From assembly GCF_932294415.1 (NCBI RefSeq), contig NC_065539.1:54331501-54395500 (forward strand): 64,000 nucleotides of DNA, written 5' to 3'. Position 1 is the stretch's first letter; each line of letters opens with the position of its first letter. The notes under the pieces are model-generated. The model was not told where the DNA came from, ran no database searches, and saw only the letters and a list, made by a program, of their open reading frames with translations. This document shows, in pieces, positions 1 to 11,138 of the stretch. The position numbers and the translations under genes are program-made. This stretch comes from Quercus robur. Lineage: Eukaryota > Streptophyta > Magnoliopsida > Fagales > Fagaceae.

Positions 1-435
1 TGGGCCTTGATGAGATTATATCACCATGAGTTTTGGACCATGGGCTTCGGCATCATTTTTGTGAATAAGGACTCTTTTAGGCTTTAAAATAGATTCTCCC
101 AAAATCTATGATAATATTGATGTGATGCGGGTCGCCAATGAAATGAAGCCATATGGTGTGAAAAATTTGTCCTCAACAATGTGAAACAACGATCTTCTAA
201 CTTAAGTTCTATCACACGACTTGAGCGTACACAGCAAACTTGGAAAAATGCAATATTACCACAATGAGCTTTGCAAAACCGAATTTTGCTGCAATGGAAT
301 CTTCCAAAGAACTTGTTAAAGAAAACTCAAATACCTTTGAAAACTTACTTCAATAAGTTTCATTGGCCATAATAGGAGGAGGAAGAAAAGCAAAAGCTCA
401 AACCCAAACCCTTATCTCCCACTCGTGTTTTTTTA

Positions 436-555
436 GGATCCGTTTGGTAAGAGATTTCTAGTAATATTGTTTAAATGTTATGGAAATATATGTTGGTGAA
501 AAAAGTGTTGTAGAAATATATATATGGTTGTTTAAACAATAATACCAAATAGGCC
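436..555. mobile_element. Short MITE (Tourist/Harbinger-like ends)
   Basis: About 120 bp with imperfect terminal inverted repeats: the left end reads GGATCCGTTTGGTA and the right end, reverse-complemented, reads GGCCTATTTGGTA. T-rich bases flank both ends (TTA left, TTT right), so the expected 3-bp target duplication is only approximate. The interior is AT-rich, with two TTGTTTAAA-type segments in inverted order. Such GG(G)CC.GTTTGG ends are common in plant MITEs of the PIF/Harbinger type. The family call is an inference. Confidence 0.55.
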
Positions 556-796
556 TTTAATTACTTGGAATTTCCAACTACTTTATTTTTTGTGTATACG
601 TAGTACGTGTATATGTAATCGAGATGCTAGCAACTTAGTTTACAGAAAGCCTTGAGAAATTGGGCCGAAAACAAAGTTAATAAGCTAGCCCCTTATGGCC
701 TAGACCATGCAAGGCCCAGAAGAAGCCTATATTTTGTGTCCTCATGGAGATCAGAAAATTAGGCTTAAAGTTAAACGTTTAATACAACTTACCAAG

Positions 797-798
<2 letters not shown>

Positions 799-830
<32 letters not shown>
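799..830. repeat. (AT)16 microsatellite
   Basis: An uninterrupted run of 16 AT dinucleotides in the upstream spacer. It is likely length-polymorphic. Confidence 0.95.
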
Positions 831-833
<3 letters not shown>

Positions 834-2126
834 CTGCCTAAATGCAATATGGCGTAATCATTTCCATGGCTAATATTTAGTTTAAAAGTGGGTGTGGTGG
901 ATTTCCATTAACACTTACTTTTCTGTTCTTCTAGTGGGAAAAGGAGGATGGAGGGTCCAACTGGAAAACTTTTGAGCCGGTGGACAGGTAGAGAGTTCCA
1001 AAGAAAAATGCGCAGCTATGATGAAGTTAGCCTTAAAAATATACCTGCTTCTAGCCACCCTGCACCTATAATAAACTTTAACACCAAGAAATCTTGAAGA
1101 GACCCACCTGTCCATGGGCTTATCAAAACCATTATTCCATACCCATGGTTATTTGGACCAGTCTGCTATGAAGAGCTGATGCTGTCCAATCTTCGTTCTA
1201 CATGTGGCTAAGGCCAAAATAAAACAATATAGATCTTTTAAGCTGAAATTAAAAAATCATCTAAATAAAAGATCTTTTTGATCATCTGTGTCGGTCTTAG
1301 GCAGCCATGTAGGTCCTTTCCCTAAAGTATGAACATTTAGCAATAGATTCACCTTTTTCTATGGTACTTCCCACATGTCCTTGAACAACATAAGACCTTC
1401 ATGAACCTACTTGTTTGCTTTGAAAATGGAAAATGGATCCAACTTGTTTTTAGTACTGATGAAGAGTGCGTATAAAAAACACAACACCAAGCCTTTTTAG
1501 GTACCCTACAAACTCCAACACATCAGAACACCTACATTTGTCTGTGTAGTGCATGTAGAAAAGGGTCTGCTTTAGTAGGCTAGACTAGACTGGCCTAAAT
1601 ATTCTACCAGGTTGCCTGGCCTTTAAATAGTAGTTAAAAAAAATTTAGCAAAACATAATCATATGGGCAGGCCAATGATAGGCTACACAAGGCACCTTGA
1701 GTAGCTAACAATTTAGTTATCAATTTCCAAATTGATACCATAAAATTCATGATCATAGAATGTCCATGTCAGATAAAGAAAATAGACTTGGATGTAGACG
1801 TTCCACTACTTTAGAGGCATATATGTTTGGCTGACAAATGACCCAACGAGGCTTATGCTTTAAGCAATAAGTGTGAAGTAGCCGTTTTAATTAAGTATCA
1901 ACACTCTGGCAGTCACAGAGAAATGAAGCTGTCCTCAAATGTTTATTGCTATATGCATGTGACTATCATGATCGTCATGGTATGCAGTTCTTAGAATTGC
2001 ACATTTTGGACTCTCAACACTCTTTTAAGTTAGACACTGCTACTGAAAGACACCAGCCCTTATAGTTGATTCTCCTAAGTTTCATTCTTTTTGCTTCATT
2101 ATATTGCAGGAGTTGGCAAAATAGAC

Positions 2127-5071
2127 ATGGGCAACGAGATGGGCAACAATAACACATCTGGTCTCAAAGGTAAGGCAATTCATCAGGTCACTGATATTTT
2201 GTTTAGTTCTGACTTTGCCGAAATAAATGTTCTTCTAGGCTGTTTATAATAGTTGTTTGTACAAATGCAGAAGAGGATAACACAAATGCTATAGATTCCA
2301 AAAACGTGTTTCAAGAAGCTGCTGATGCAGATGATGTCAAAGGAGGAGATGAAACAGTTCCAACGAATGAAGCAAAAGATTTTCATGAAAAAGTTACAGG
2401 GTTAGCTTCTAATGATTCAACAGGAGCAACAGATACTCACACTGCAAAAGAGACATCAGGTGGAAGAGGTTGGTAATTTGCTTTTAGCCAGTACTTACAT
2501 TCATCAACCTTTACCAGTTGATCAACTGATAATTCCATATACTTTTAACTTTATTCCCTTCCTTCTATAGAGCAAGAAGAAAATGAAGTTCTTTTTCCCA
2601 CTGAATCTCCAAAAGCAGTAGTGAAAGCAATTGAAGCAAGTAATGAAGAAAATCATGAAGTCCAACCATCTTCTTTGCAGAAAGGTTCAGATGTTCATGA
2701 GAAGACAATTGAATCAAATTTTAAAGAGACCCTATTGGTAAGAAGTGATCATCAGCTTCAGAAGCAAGATTCCATAAATGAAGGTTAGCACACCCAGTCT
2801 AATTATTTTAAAGAGCTTTGTTTTTAATCCGTAGTCTTCAATTTTGGCCTTTTGTTTCTATAGAGCAAGAAGAAAATGAGGTTCATTCTCCCGCTGAATC
2901 TCTAAAAGCGGTAGTTAAATCAGTTGGAGCAAGTGATGAAGACAATGAAATCAAAACAGCTTTTTCACCAAAAGATTTAGAAGTTCATGAGAAGCCAATA
3001 GATTCAAATTTGAAGGAGAATCTATTGGGAACAAATGATCATCAGCTTGAGAAGCAGGCTTCCATCAGTGAAGGTTAGCATACTCAGTCTAATAATTTTG
3101 AAGTGACCTTATTCCAATTATTAATGGTATATTTTGAATTTATTGCTTCTTTTATTTTAAATTAGTACAAGTAAGGAGTAATGTAATTGTAAACATAAAA
3201 ACTGAGTACAACCCAACCTAAACCTTAGTGTTTGTTTGATACAAACTGCGGCAGATGAAGACGAAGATTCAACTCTTAATACTATATCTACACCACATGA
3301 TCCAGAGCCTCAACAATCTTTACATTTAAAGTCTAATCAACTTGCATTAGATAAAGTTAATGCTGACCAATCTGAAGAAGAAGGCTGTAGATTGCTGCAC
3401 AAAAGTGAGGATATTCTAGGATCAAGTTTTATATGTGCTAATAAGAATAGTCACCCCTTAGGTCCTAATTTGTCAAACATTCTGGGTGACAATCCCAATG
3501 TGGAAAATATGGGTGACTCATTAGTAAAAGAAGCACCGTACCAAGAAGATAAGATGTCATTAAAAGAGAAAATTGAGATAATAAAGGGAGATGAGATAGG
3601 GATTGGTTTGAGCAATCTGCCAACAACAACATCAGACACTCCGAGCATTGTTTTGAACAAATACAATGGGGAGTTATCTACTGTAGCCAATTCGATTAGG
3701 AATGATTCCTTGAATTTAAAACTTGAAGCTGTTCTGCTGGATAGGCCATTAAACTACCATCAAGAAGTTTCTGAACCTGAGGACAAGTGCATGGTTCCTA
3801 CTGAAGAAACAAAAATAGTAGGAAGTGGATCAGACATTGAAGAGAGGCCACATCAGTACAACCCAACTCTGTTCTGTGAAGAGCCAATGGAAGAACAAAA
3901 TACTGATGAGGCAAATGAATCCCAAAAGGAATTTAGGAAGCTTGGGTCTGAAAATGAGGACAAGCTTGTTTGCAACCAGAATAAGAATTCTGATGGAAGC
4001 TGCAAGGACTCAGAAGGAGAGCTTTCGGTGGTTGCTGAACATGGATTGGTTACTGTTCCAGTAGGGTTGATTGTCACAGGACACAGATGTGAAGAGGAGC
4101 AACAAGAAGAGAAGAAAATTTTGGAAGAAATAGAGGACAAAGCAGAAGCTTCATATGCCACAGGAAATGATACAGAAGGAAGTGAAATCCCAAGACAATG
4201 TAGGTCTCAACTACTTCCAATTGAACAGGCAGAAGATTTGCTCTCACAGTCTCCTGCTTCTATAGTCCAGTCTGAAGTTCACAACCAGGACACTAAAATA
4301 GCAGCTGAGACTATTATTCAAAGCAGCAGCATTGAGACAATCCCTGAGCTGAAGCAAGAAAGCTGTGATGAGTTCTCTGTTGTGAAAGCTTCCACTTTCA
4401 ATTCCACAAGCTTGAACATAGAAAATTTAATCTCTATAGTTGAGTTGACAGTAACAGAAACTAAAACTTCAGCTAGTCATTCCAGTGTAGAAGGTATCAA
4501 AGGTGAAGCATCTGCATTTATAAATGGAAGTACTGAAGCACAAGAAAGTATGGGAAGGCTTAGCTCTGAGTCCAGTTCTGATAGCATGAACACTCATGTT
4601 CATATGCGAAAATCACCAAGCTTTGATCTTGATCTCCGAATTGAAGCTAGAGGCGAAGAGTCAGATCAAATGCCACTACTGTTTCAGGATAAGGCTACAA
4701 TGGAGAGCTCATCAGGCCAGACTGATTTTAGTCTTGGAAACCCGGTTGCACATGTTGGGTACAAGCACAACCAACACATGTTACAGTATCAAGCAGTGCC
4801 TGTGGAAGAGAAAGTTATCACATTGGAAAGAAGTGATTCTGAGAAATCGAAAACTCCATTCCTAGGCTTCTTGAAGGAAGAGGAAGAAGCTCAATTTGTA
4901 GTCACACCACCGAAACAAGAAAACCATGCTGTTTCCAAAAAGGCAACTAGAGAATTGTGTAACTTGTCTACTGAAGAAGCTGCATCAACTGCACCAAAAG
5001 GTAAAGAGAAGCGTAAGCACAGGTCTTCCTTCTTTGGCAACTGCATGTGCTGTGCAACAGTGATTAATTAA
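2127..5071 (+). CDS. Acidic, repeat-containing protein of unknown function (five coding exons)
   Basis: I do not recognise this gene. Coding exons: 2127-2169, 2271-2468, 2571-2783, 2864-3073 and 3255-5071. All introns are GT-AG and phase 1, giving 826 residues. The product is hydrophilic, rich in Glu, Ser and Asp, and probably largely disordered, with no membrane segment or known domain. The N-terminus reads MGNEMGNNN, so Gly2 could be myristoylated. The C-terminus ends in a basic stretch (KEKRKHR) followed by SSFFGNCMCCATVIN, a cysteine cluster that could be palmitoylated or bind metal. Exons 3 and 4 (71 and 70 codons) are tandem copies, both opening with EQEENEV and containing VHEK.I.SN.KE.LL...DHQ; exon 2 has a weaker third copy. 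I chose the start because it is the first ATG after a splice acceptor and its frame continues through every junction. Membrane attachment is an inference. Confidence 0.8.
2571..3090 (+). repeat. Tandem exon-intron duplication inside the first gene
   Basis: The unit of about 293 bp covers exon 3 plus the start of its intron and recurs as exon 4. The copies share the opening AGCAAGAAGAAAATGA, many internal codons, and the donor and early intron sequence (GAAGGTTAGCA followed by CAGTCTAAT.ATTTT). Similarity therefore crosses the splice site, showing a genomic duplication rather than protein-level convergence. Each unit is a multiple of three and phase 1-1, so it can be skipped or added without a frameshift. 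Confidence 0.85.
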
Positions 5072-5947
5072 AAAAAAAAATGGTAATCACTTTCGAGTTT
5101 CACTTTGATTTGTTTTGGTTGGGTTTTCTTTCTGATTCAAGTTTTTGGAATATGGAGTTGTGATCAGGAGACACGGTTTATTAGTATATTGAGATAAACC
5201 AGCGAAGAGTAGCATCTCTTTTCCCTCATCTATAGTAACTGTATAATTCCTCGTCAATGTATTATCATGTAAGGGGCCCTTGGGTATAATTCTTTTTTTT
5301 TTTTTTTTTTGAGTGTTGAGAAGAGAGTTTGTATGGGTTGAGCAAGAAATGGTAAGTTCGGCAGTTTTGCTGCCTTCTATTCTTATTTTCTTATCTTTGT
5401 TTGTTCACTTTTATTTACAGCTCAATGATATTGAAACTCTTGAAAAACTTTCGAGCTACAAAACTTTTGAAAAATTCATTAAAGTCTTTACTTATTGATA
5501 AAAATAAAAAAATAAAAAAAAAATAAAAAAATAAAAAATTATAGAGTGAAGTGTGAACATCATATGCTTTTAAAAATTTGATCTTTATTATCAAGCAAAA
5601 ACACTAAGCGATTTTTGGTATATACAAAATTTGATCTCAAATCTTTTCTTCAACGGCAAAGAAAATTACTAATTAAGTTGATTGAAACTTTTTTTTTTTT
5701 GAGAAAAAAGTAATACTTATTAGAATTTTTTAAACAAACTTATGATATATTACATAACAAGAGTACCACTATAAAAAGGTCTAACATTTGTAGTAATACC
5801 CTGGGGTTATAGGAACTGAAACTCTAACACACACAACCAATGAGAGAGAGAGATGATATGATGTGAATAAACATGTCAAAATTTACCTTTTGTCCTTGAT
5901 GATGTATTACTACTTGACTTAGCTATCATGTAAAATTGTATAGAAAA
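5072..5947. other. 3' flank of first gene and AT-rich spacer
   Basis: The first ~200 bases are probably the 3' untranslated region of the preceding gene. After that come T- and A-homopolymers (5291-5311 and around 5508-5537) and AT-rich spacer. I see no gene. Confidence 0.5.
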
Positions 5948-6692
5948 CTAGTTAGGGCAGCACGTGCTAGCCATAGGGAAAAAAAAAGTAATGATTAGGA
6001 TCAATTTTAGATTTTATTTATATCACAAAATAGAGATATAAATCATTTGATTTTTTAAATACATAGAGATTTACATTAATCAAAAGAGACATTAATTTTA
6101 AGAATTTTGATAATTATGTCATAAAAAGTTAATCTCATTCGTATAAGACCGTGACAGATCCCAGTCTAATATTTTATTATTTTATTTTGACCTATAACTT
6201 ACATCTCAATAGTTGTGAATATATTGTAATAACAACAAAATGTTACAACATTTTTAGTTGTGCTAGATCTCAATATAATATTTTTTATTTTATTTTATTT
6301 TATTTTATTTTGACCCATAAGGAATTGACACATACGTCACAACATTTTCATAATATCTCTATGTATACATTGTACTTAATTACAATGTAAATTTATATTG
6401 GAGACACAAAAAATTGGCAAATTTTGTACACATTTACAAAATTTGTACAATATTTACCATTTTTTGTGCAAATGTGTATAATATTAACCACTTTTGTGTA
6501 TTTACAAAGTAAACTTGCATTGCAAGTACAAAGTAAACATATAAAGATCTTAAAAAAAAAAACAAAAAAAAACAAAAAACAAAAAAGAACAAAACAAAGC
6601 TCAAACCAACTGGCATACTTAAAGGGGAAAAAGAAAAAAAAAAAAAAAAAGTGCACCTCACTAATTAAATAAACCAAAAAAACATTATTCAT

Positions 6693-6724
6693 GAGCCTTT
6701 GGCTCTTTTTATATAGTTAATAGA
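6693..6724 (-). mobile_element. Second Helitron-type 5' end inside the Helitron
   Basis: On the minus strand, TCTATTAACTATATAAAAAG starts at 6724 and is followed by a T at 6725 on the plus strand, as at the outer end. Together with the 3' end at 5948 it would delimit a complete 777 bp element. The part 6725-9035 would then be a second element that lacks its own 3' end and sits head to tail. Confidence 0.6.
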
Positions 6725-6839
6725 TATGTCAGCTTACATAAATATTAAAAAAAAAAAAAAACACTTTAGGCACTGTAAAAATTAATGTTAAAATGTTGTG
6801 GACTTAGTATTTTTTTTATTTGATCTATAAGAAACTAAG

Positions 6840-7039
6840 ATCTCAACAATTGTGAAAATATTGTGATAACAATAAGTATTGTAACATTTTTTCAAAATAT
6901 TTATTTTTAGTTGTGGTTGGACACAGTCTTATATTTTATTATTTTATTTCGACTTGTAAGAAATTGACACATCAATAATTGTGAAATTTGTTGTGTCAGT
7001 ATAACAACATATATACCAGCTTACATACATATTTAAAAG

Positions 7040-7084
<45 letters not shown>

Positions 7085-8880
7085 TTAGGCACTGTAACTA
7101 CCGTGCCAGTTGAATAAGCCAAAAACATTACACAATAAGTGTTGTAACATTTTCTCAAAACATTTATTTTTAGTTGTGGTTGGTCACTGTTTCATATTTT
7201 ATTATTTTATTTAGGCTTGTAAGAAATTGACACGTCAATAATTGTAAAAATATTATGAAATTTGTTATGTCAGTATAACAATATATATATCAGCTTATAT
7301 AAATATTTAAGAGAAAGAAAAAAACACAAACCAATTACTGGAAAAAAAAAACACACACACACACACACACACACACTTTAGGCACTGCAACTACCGTGCC
7401 AGTTGAATAAACCAAAAGCACTACACAATAAGTGTTGTAATATTTCCTCAAAACATTTATTTTTAGTTGTGGTTGGTCACAATCTCATATTTTATTATTT
7501 TATTTCGACTTGTAAGAAATTGGCACGTCAATAATTGTGAAAATATTGTGAAATTTGTTGTGTCAGTATAACAATATATATACCAGCTTACATAAATATT
7601 TTAAAAAAAAACTTTAGCCACTGTAGCTACCGTGCCAATTGAATAAACCAAAAGCACTGCACAATAAGTGTTGTAACATTTTCTCAAAACATTTATTTTT
7701 AGTTGTGATTGGTCACAGTCTCATATTTTATTATTTTATTTCGACTTGTAAGAAATTAACACGTCAATAATTGTGAAAATATTGTGAAATTTGTTGTATC
7801 AGTATAACAATATATATACCAACTTACATAAATATTTAAAAGGAAAAAAAAAAACTATAACTACTGTATTTACAGTGCCACTTGGCACTGTAGTTACTAT
7901 TCAAAACTTGGGAAAAAAAATGGCTCACAAAACCAAATCCCTGTAGCTACAGTGCTTTAGCGCATTCGTGCACGTCAATAATTGTGAAAATATTGTAAAA
8001 TTTTTGTTGTCAGTATAACAATATATATACCAGCTTACATAAATATTTAAAAGGAAAAAAACACAAACCGATTACTAAAAAAAAAAAAAAACTATAGCTA
8101 TTGTAGAAGTGGCACTGTAGTTACTATTCAAAACTTGGAAAATAAATAAATAAATAAAAAGTGGCTCACGAAACCAAATCAGTGTAGCTATAGTAATTTA
8201 GCGCATTCACGCTTTTATATATAGTAGCTACAGTGCCAGTTAACTAAACCAAAAACACTGTAGCTACCGTGCATACATGCATTCACATTAAAGCAAAAGC
8301 ACTACACAATAAGTGTTATAACATTTTCTCAAAATATTTATTTTTAATTGTGGTTAGTCATAGTCCCATATTTTATTATTTTATTTTGACTTGTAAGAAA
8401 TTGACACGTCAATAATTGTAAAATTTGTTGTGTCAGTATAACAATATATATACCAGCTTACATAAAAATTAAAGAAAAAAACTTTAGGTATTGTAGCTAT
8501 AGTGCCAGTCAATTATTGTGAAATTTGTTGCGTTAGTATAACAATATATATACCAGCTTACATAAATATAAATATTTAGAAAAAAAAAAAAAAAAAAAAA
8601 ACTTTAGGCATTGTAACTACAGTGTCGGTAACTAAACCAAAAGCACTGTTGTAGCTACAATGCATGCGCTTTGTTGTATCAGTATAACAATATATATACC
8701 AACTTACATAAATATATTTTTTTTTTTTTTAAAAAAAACTTTAGACACTGTAGCTACAATTCCGGTCAATAATTGTAAAAATATTGTGAAATTTGTTACG
8801 TCAGTAAAACAATATATATACCAGCTTACATAAATATTTAAGAAAAAAATACTTTAGGGACGGTAGCTACAGTACCGGTT
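6840..8880. repeat. Degenerate tandem array with units of ~240-290 bp
   Basis: Units carry the same ordered landmarks: AATAAGTGTTGTAACATTTT, TTTATTTTTAGTTGTGGTTGG, ATTTTATTATTTTATTTCGA, CTTGTAAGAAATTGACACGT, CAATAATTGTGAAAATATTG, GTCAGTATAACAATATATAT, ACCAGCTTACATAAATATTT, a poly-A run, then a CACTGTAGCTACAGTG-like palindrome. Fuller units start near 6868, 7134, 7427, 7665 and 8310. Shorter ones, some starting mid-unit, lie near 7970, 8510, 8680 and 8765. The A runs vary greatly in length (up to ~44 at 7038-7081). There is an (AC)n run near 7351-7375. Confidence 0.85.
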
Positions 8881-9118
8881 AACTAAACCAAAAGTACTAT
8901 ATATAAAGAAGAAGGAAAAGACCAAAAAAAAAAAAAAAAAAAGGACTCATGGAACCAAAGCATTGTTGTCGCTACAGTGCTTGCACAGTGTCGAAGCATT
9001 GTAGCAGCATAGCCGCTTTTTATATAGTTAATAGATACTAAAATTATTACAAATTTTATTATATAAATTTTACAAACTAATGTTGTAATAAATGTGATTG
9101 GTGAGTTTCGACCACCTA

Positions 9119-10102
9119 GGGGCCGTTTGGTCACCCATTTCAAAACATAGTGTTCAGTGTTTAAACACTAAACACTAGTGTCCAAAAAAAAAAAAAAAAA
9201 AAAACGTGTTTGGTGGACCATTTCTGTTTAGGGTTTGAAAAATATTGTTCAAAAACCCATGTTTAAACAGATGTTTTTGAAATCACCTCGGAGCTGATTT
9301 TAAACAATAAACACTAGTTTCAATGGCACTTCGATAATTATATTGAACACTCTTATGGGCCTACCTGGTCAGCTTTTTTTCAAGTATTGTCTTCTCTCTT
9401 TACTCTCATCTCTTCACGCCGAATCCTCTCGCACCTGGTACGAAGATCACACAGTCAGAGCAACCCAGCGGCATAACTCTCACCCACCTCCATAACTCCC
9501 CTCACCGACCCAGCGCCATTCCACCTCCATAACTCCCCTCATCGACCCAGCGCCATTAAACCCATTGACAAGGAATGGTTCGGTCTTTAGACAAAAACCC
9601 ATTGACAAGTAAGGTGAAAGTGAGATTCGAACTTGAATCTTGGAGTGATGGGTCGGCGACTCAGTAGCGACAAAAGCTCGATTAGTTGCTGGGTCTTGGA
9701 GTGTTGACAGTGGAGATGAGATCCGAGGAACGTGAAGCCCAGCCGTGGATCTTCTTTGGCATCGATGGAGATGAGGACTGTGCGTGAGTTTGGTTTTCTG
9801 CTCTCAAGGAAGAGAAGGGATAAAGAAGGAAAGAGAGGAGCAACGGGAATATATGGATGTTCTCTCTCCTAATTAAAAAAATGTTATTACGTACTTTGCT
9901 CGGCTTTTTTTCCCATCCAAAACACACATACCAAACACATATTTATATTTTAACACTGAAAAAAGTTATTTAAACCATGATACCAAACACATTTTTTTGT
10001 TTTATTCACATTAAAAACACGTTTTTCAACAACACTTTTTAAACCACAGTTTTTACATCTTTTTAAACAACAATTTTTGAACTCTATGACCAAATGGGCC
10101 CC
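9119..10102. mobile_element. MITE-like element with GGGGCC...TTTGGTCA ends
   Basis: The left end reads GGGGCCGTTTGGTCACCCA. The right end, reverse-complemented, reads GGGGCCCATTTGGTCATAG. TA lies on both sides (CTA left, TAA right), suggesting a short Harbinger-type target duplication. Subterminal sequence is rich in TTTAAACA motifs on both sides. The centre (about 9420-9830) is much more GC-rich, with a short tandem repeat of CACCTCCATAACTCCCCTCA / CGACCCAGCGCCATT. I see no transposase. Confidence 0.65.
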
Positions 10103-11138
10103 TAATATATGAATGTTTAAATTTTTTTTTTTTAATGATTATTGACACATCATTTTGTAAGCTCTATATAATAAAATTTGTAATATCCCTAAAAACAAAT
10201 TGTGAGAGAGAGAGAGAATGACATGCTAACATGCTCTCTTTTTTTTTTTTTTTTGAGAAAGAACACGATCTCTTTTAATCTTTAATAAATGTCTCATACC
10301 TCTAGATTGATGTCTTGATCTTTGAAAATCTTGCTATTAATTACACTGTCCATATACACGCATTCCCTCAAAGACAAATTTAATAGCGTTGCATGCGTGT
10401 ACATGAGAAACATGAGTGTATATACCTCCATGGTTTCTTATGCAACATATGAAGAAGAATACCAATAGTTCAACGCGGTTTTGTGCAGACTTGCAAAATT
10501 GGATTAGAAAAGGTCGTTGCCCTTGCAAAAATGAATATGACATTGACGGGTCCTTGTTTGTCTTCTCCTTTACAAACATAAAATTTGGAACAGAAAGAGA
10601 GTAGGATATCCCTTAGCCCCGAAGAAAAATATAAATATAGGGTGTAGGTTATCACCAAAAACATATAATATAAATCTCAAAAAGTTAATATGAAAGGGAC
10701 AGCTGAATCACTCTAGGCTCTCCAACAAAAGAGAGTATATAAACTATACAAAATTTCATGATTAAATTTCTTGGTATGTATACATACATTTCCAACCATT
10801 GATGTCCTCAGTCAAAGTCAAAGCATAGAACCAAAAGCTGGAGAAATTTCACATCATCATATCTTGTATGAGTTGTAGGATAAGGAAATTACTTTGAAAA
10901 ATTAATTCATATTTATTCTAATTTGAAGCACATAACAAAATATAAAACTAGAAAGAATACAATTTAGATTTGAACAAATCGAAGGGTGAGTACAAAGTGA
11001 TTCTAATTTTTGGTCGGCTACAACAATAATACATTAATACTACAACAAATAGTCACACTTATTTCTAGCTGGCAAATGAGGTTGAGAGAATCAATGAATT
11101 TGAATTTAGAAATTTCTTCAATCTTATTGCTGAAATGT
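10103..11138. other. Spacer and 3' flank of the calmodulin-like gene
   Basis: AT-rich spacer with a GAGAGAGA tract near 10203 and a T-run near 10238-10254. No coding region can be supported. The part next to 11139 should contain the 3' untranslated region of the minus-strand gene. Confidence 0.5.

Larger units (their letters stand above)
1..2126. other. Intergenic / upstream region of the first gene
   Basis: I see no convincing coding region here; the short ORFs have no recognisable domain. It holds a small MITE (436-555), an AT microsatellite (799-830) and AT-rich spacer. A 5' leader exon of the gene starting at 2127 probably lies somewhere in it, because that start codon follows a good splice acceptor (AG at 2108-2109) by only 17 bases. 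I could not place the leader exon. Confidence 0.5.
5948..9035 (-). mobile_element. Non-autonomous Helitron
   Basis: Read on the minus strand, the element begins TCTATTAACTATATAAAAAGC at 9035 and ends near 5948 in CTAG. The 3' end is preceded by a GC-rich imperfect hairpin, GGCTAGCACGTGCTGCC, a few bases upstream. The flanking bases are A at 5947 and T at 9036 on the plus strand, as expected for Helitron insertion between A and T. There are no terminal inverted repeats and no target duplication, also as expected. No Rep/helicase reading frame is present, so it would need proteins supplied in trans. Most of the body is a degenerate tandem array. An extra copy of the 5' end lies inside at 6693-6724, so this may be two elements joined. 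Confidence 0.75.

Noticed and set aside
6393-6692. Overlapping ORFs rich in Phe or Lys near 6.4-6.7 kb
   Set aside because: They are translations of A/T homopolymer runs inside the Helitron.
6840-8880. CRISPR-like array
   Set aside because: Units are long, degenerate and without spacers, and the genome is a plant. It is a Helitron-internal tandem repeat.
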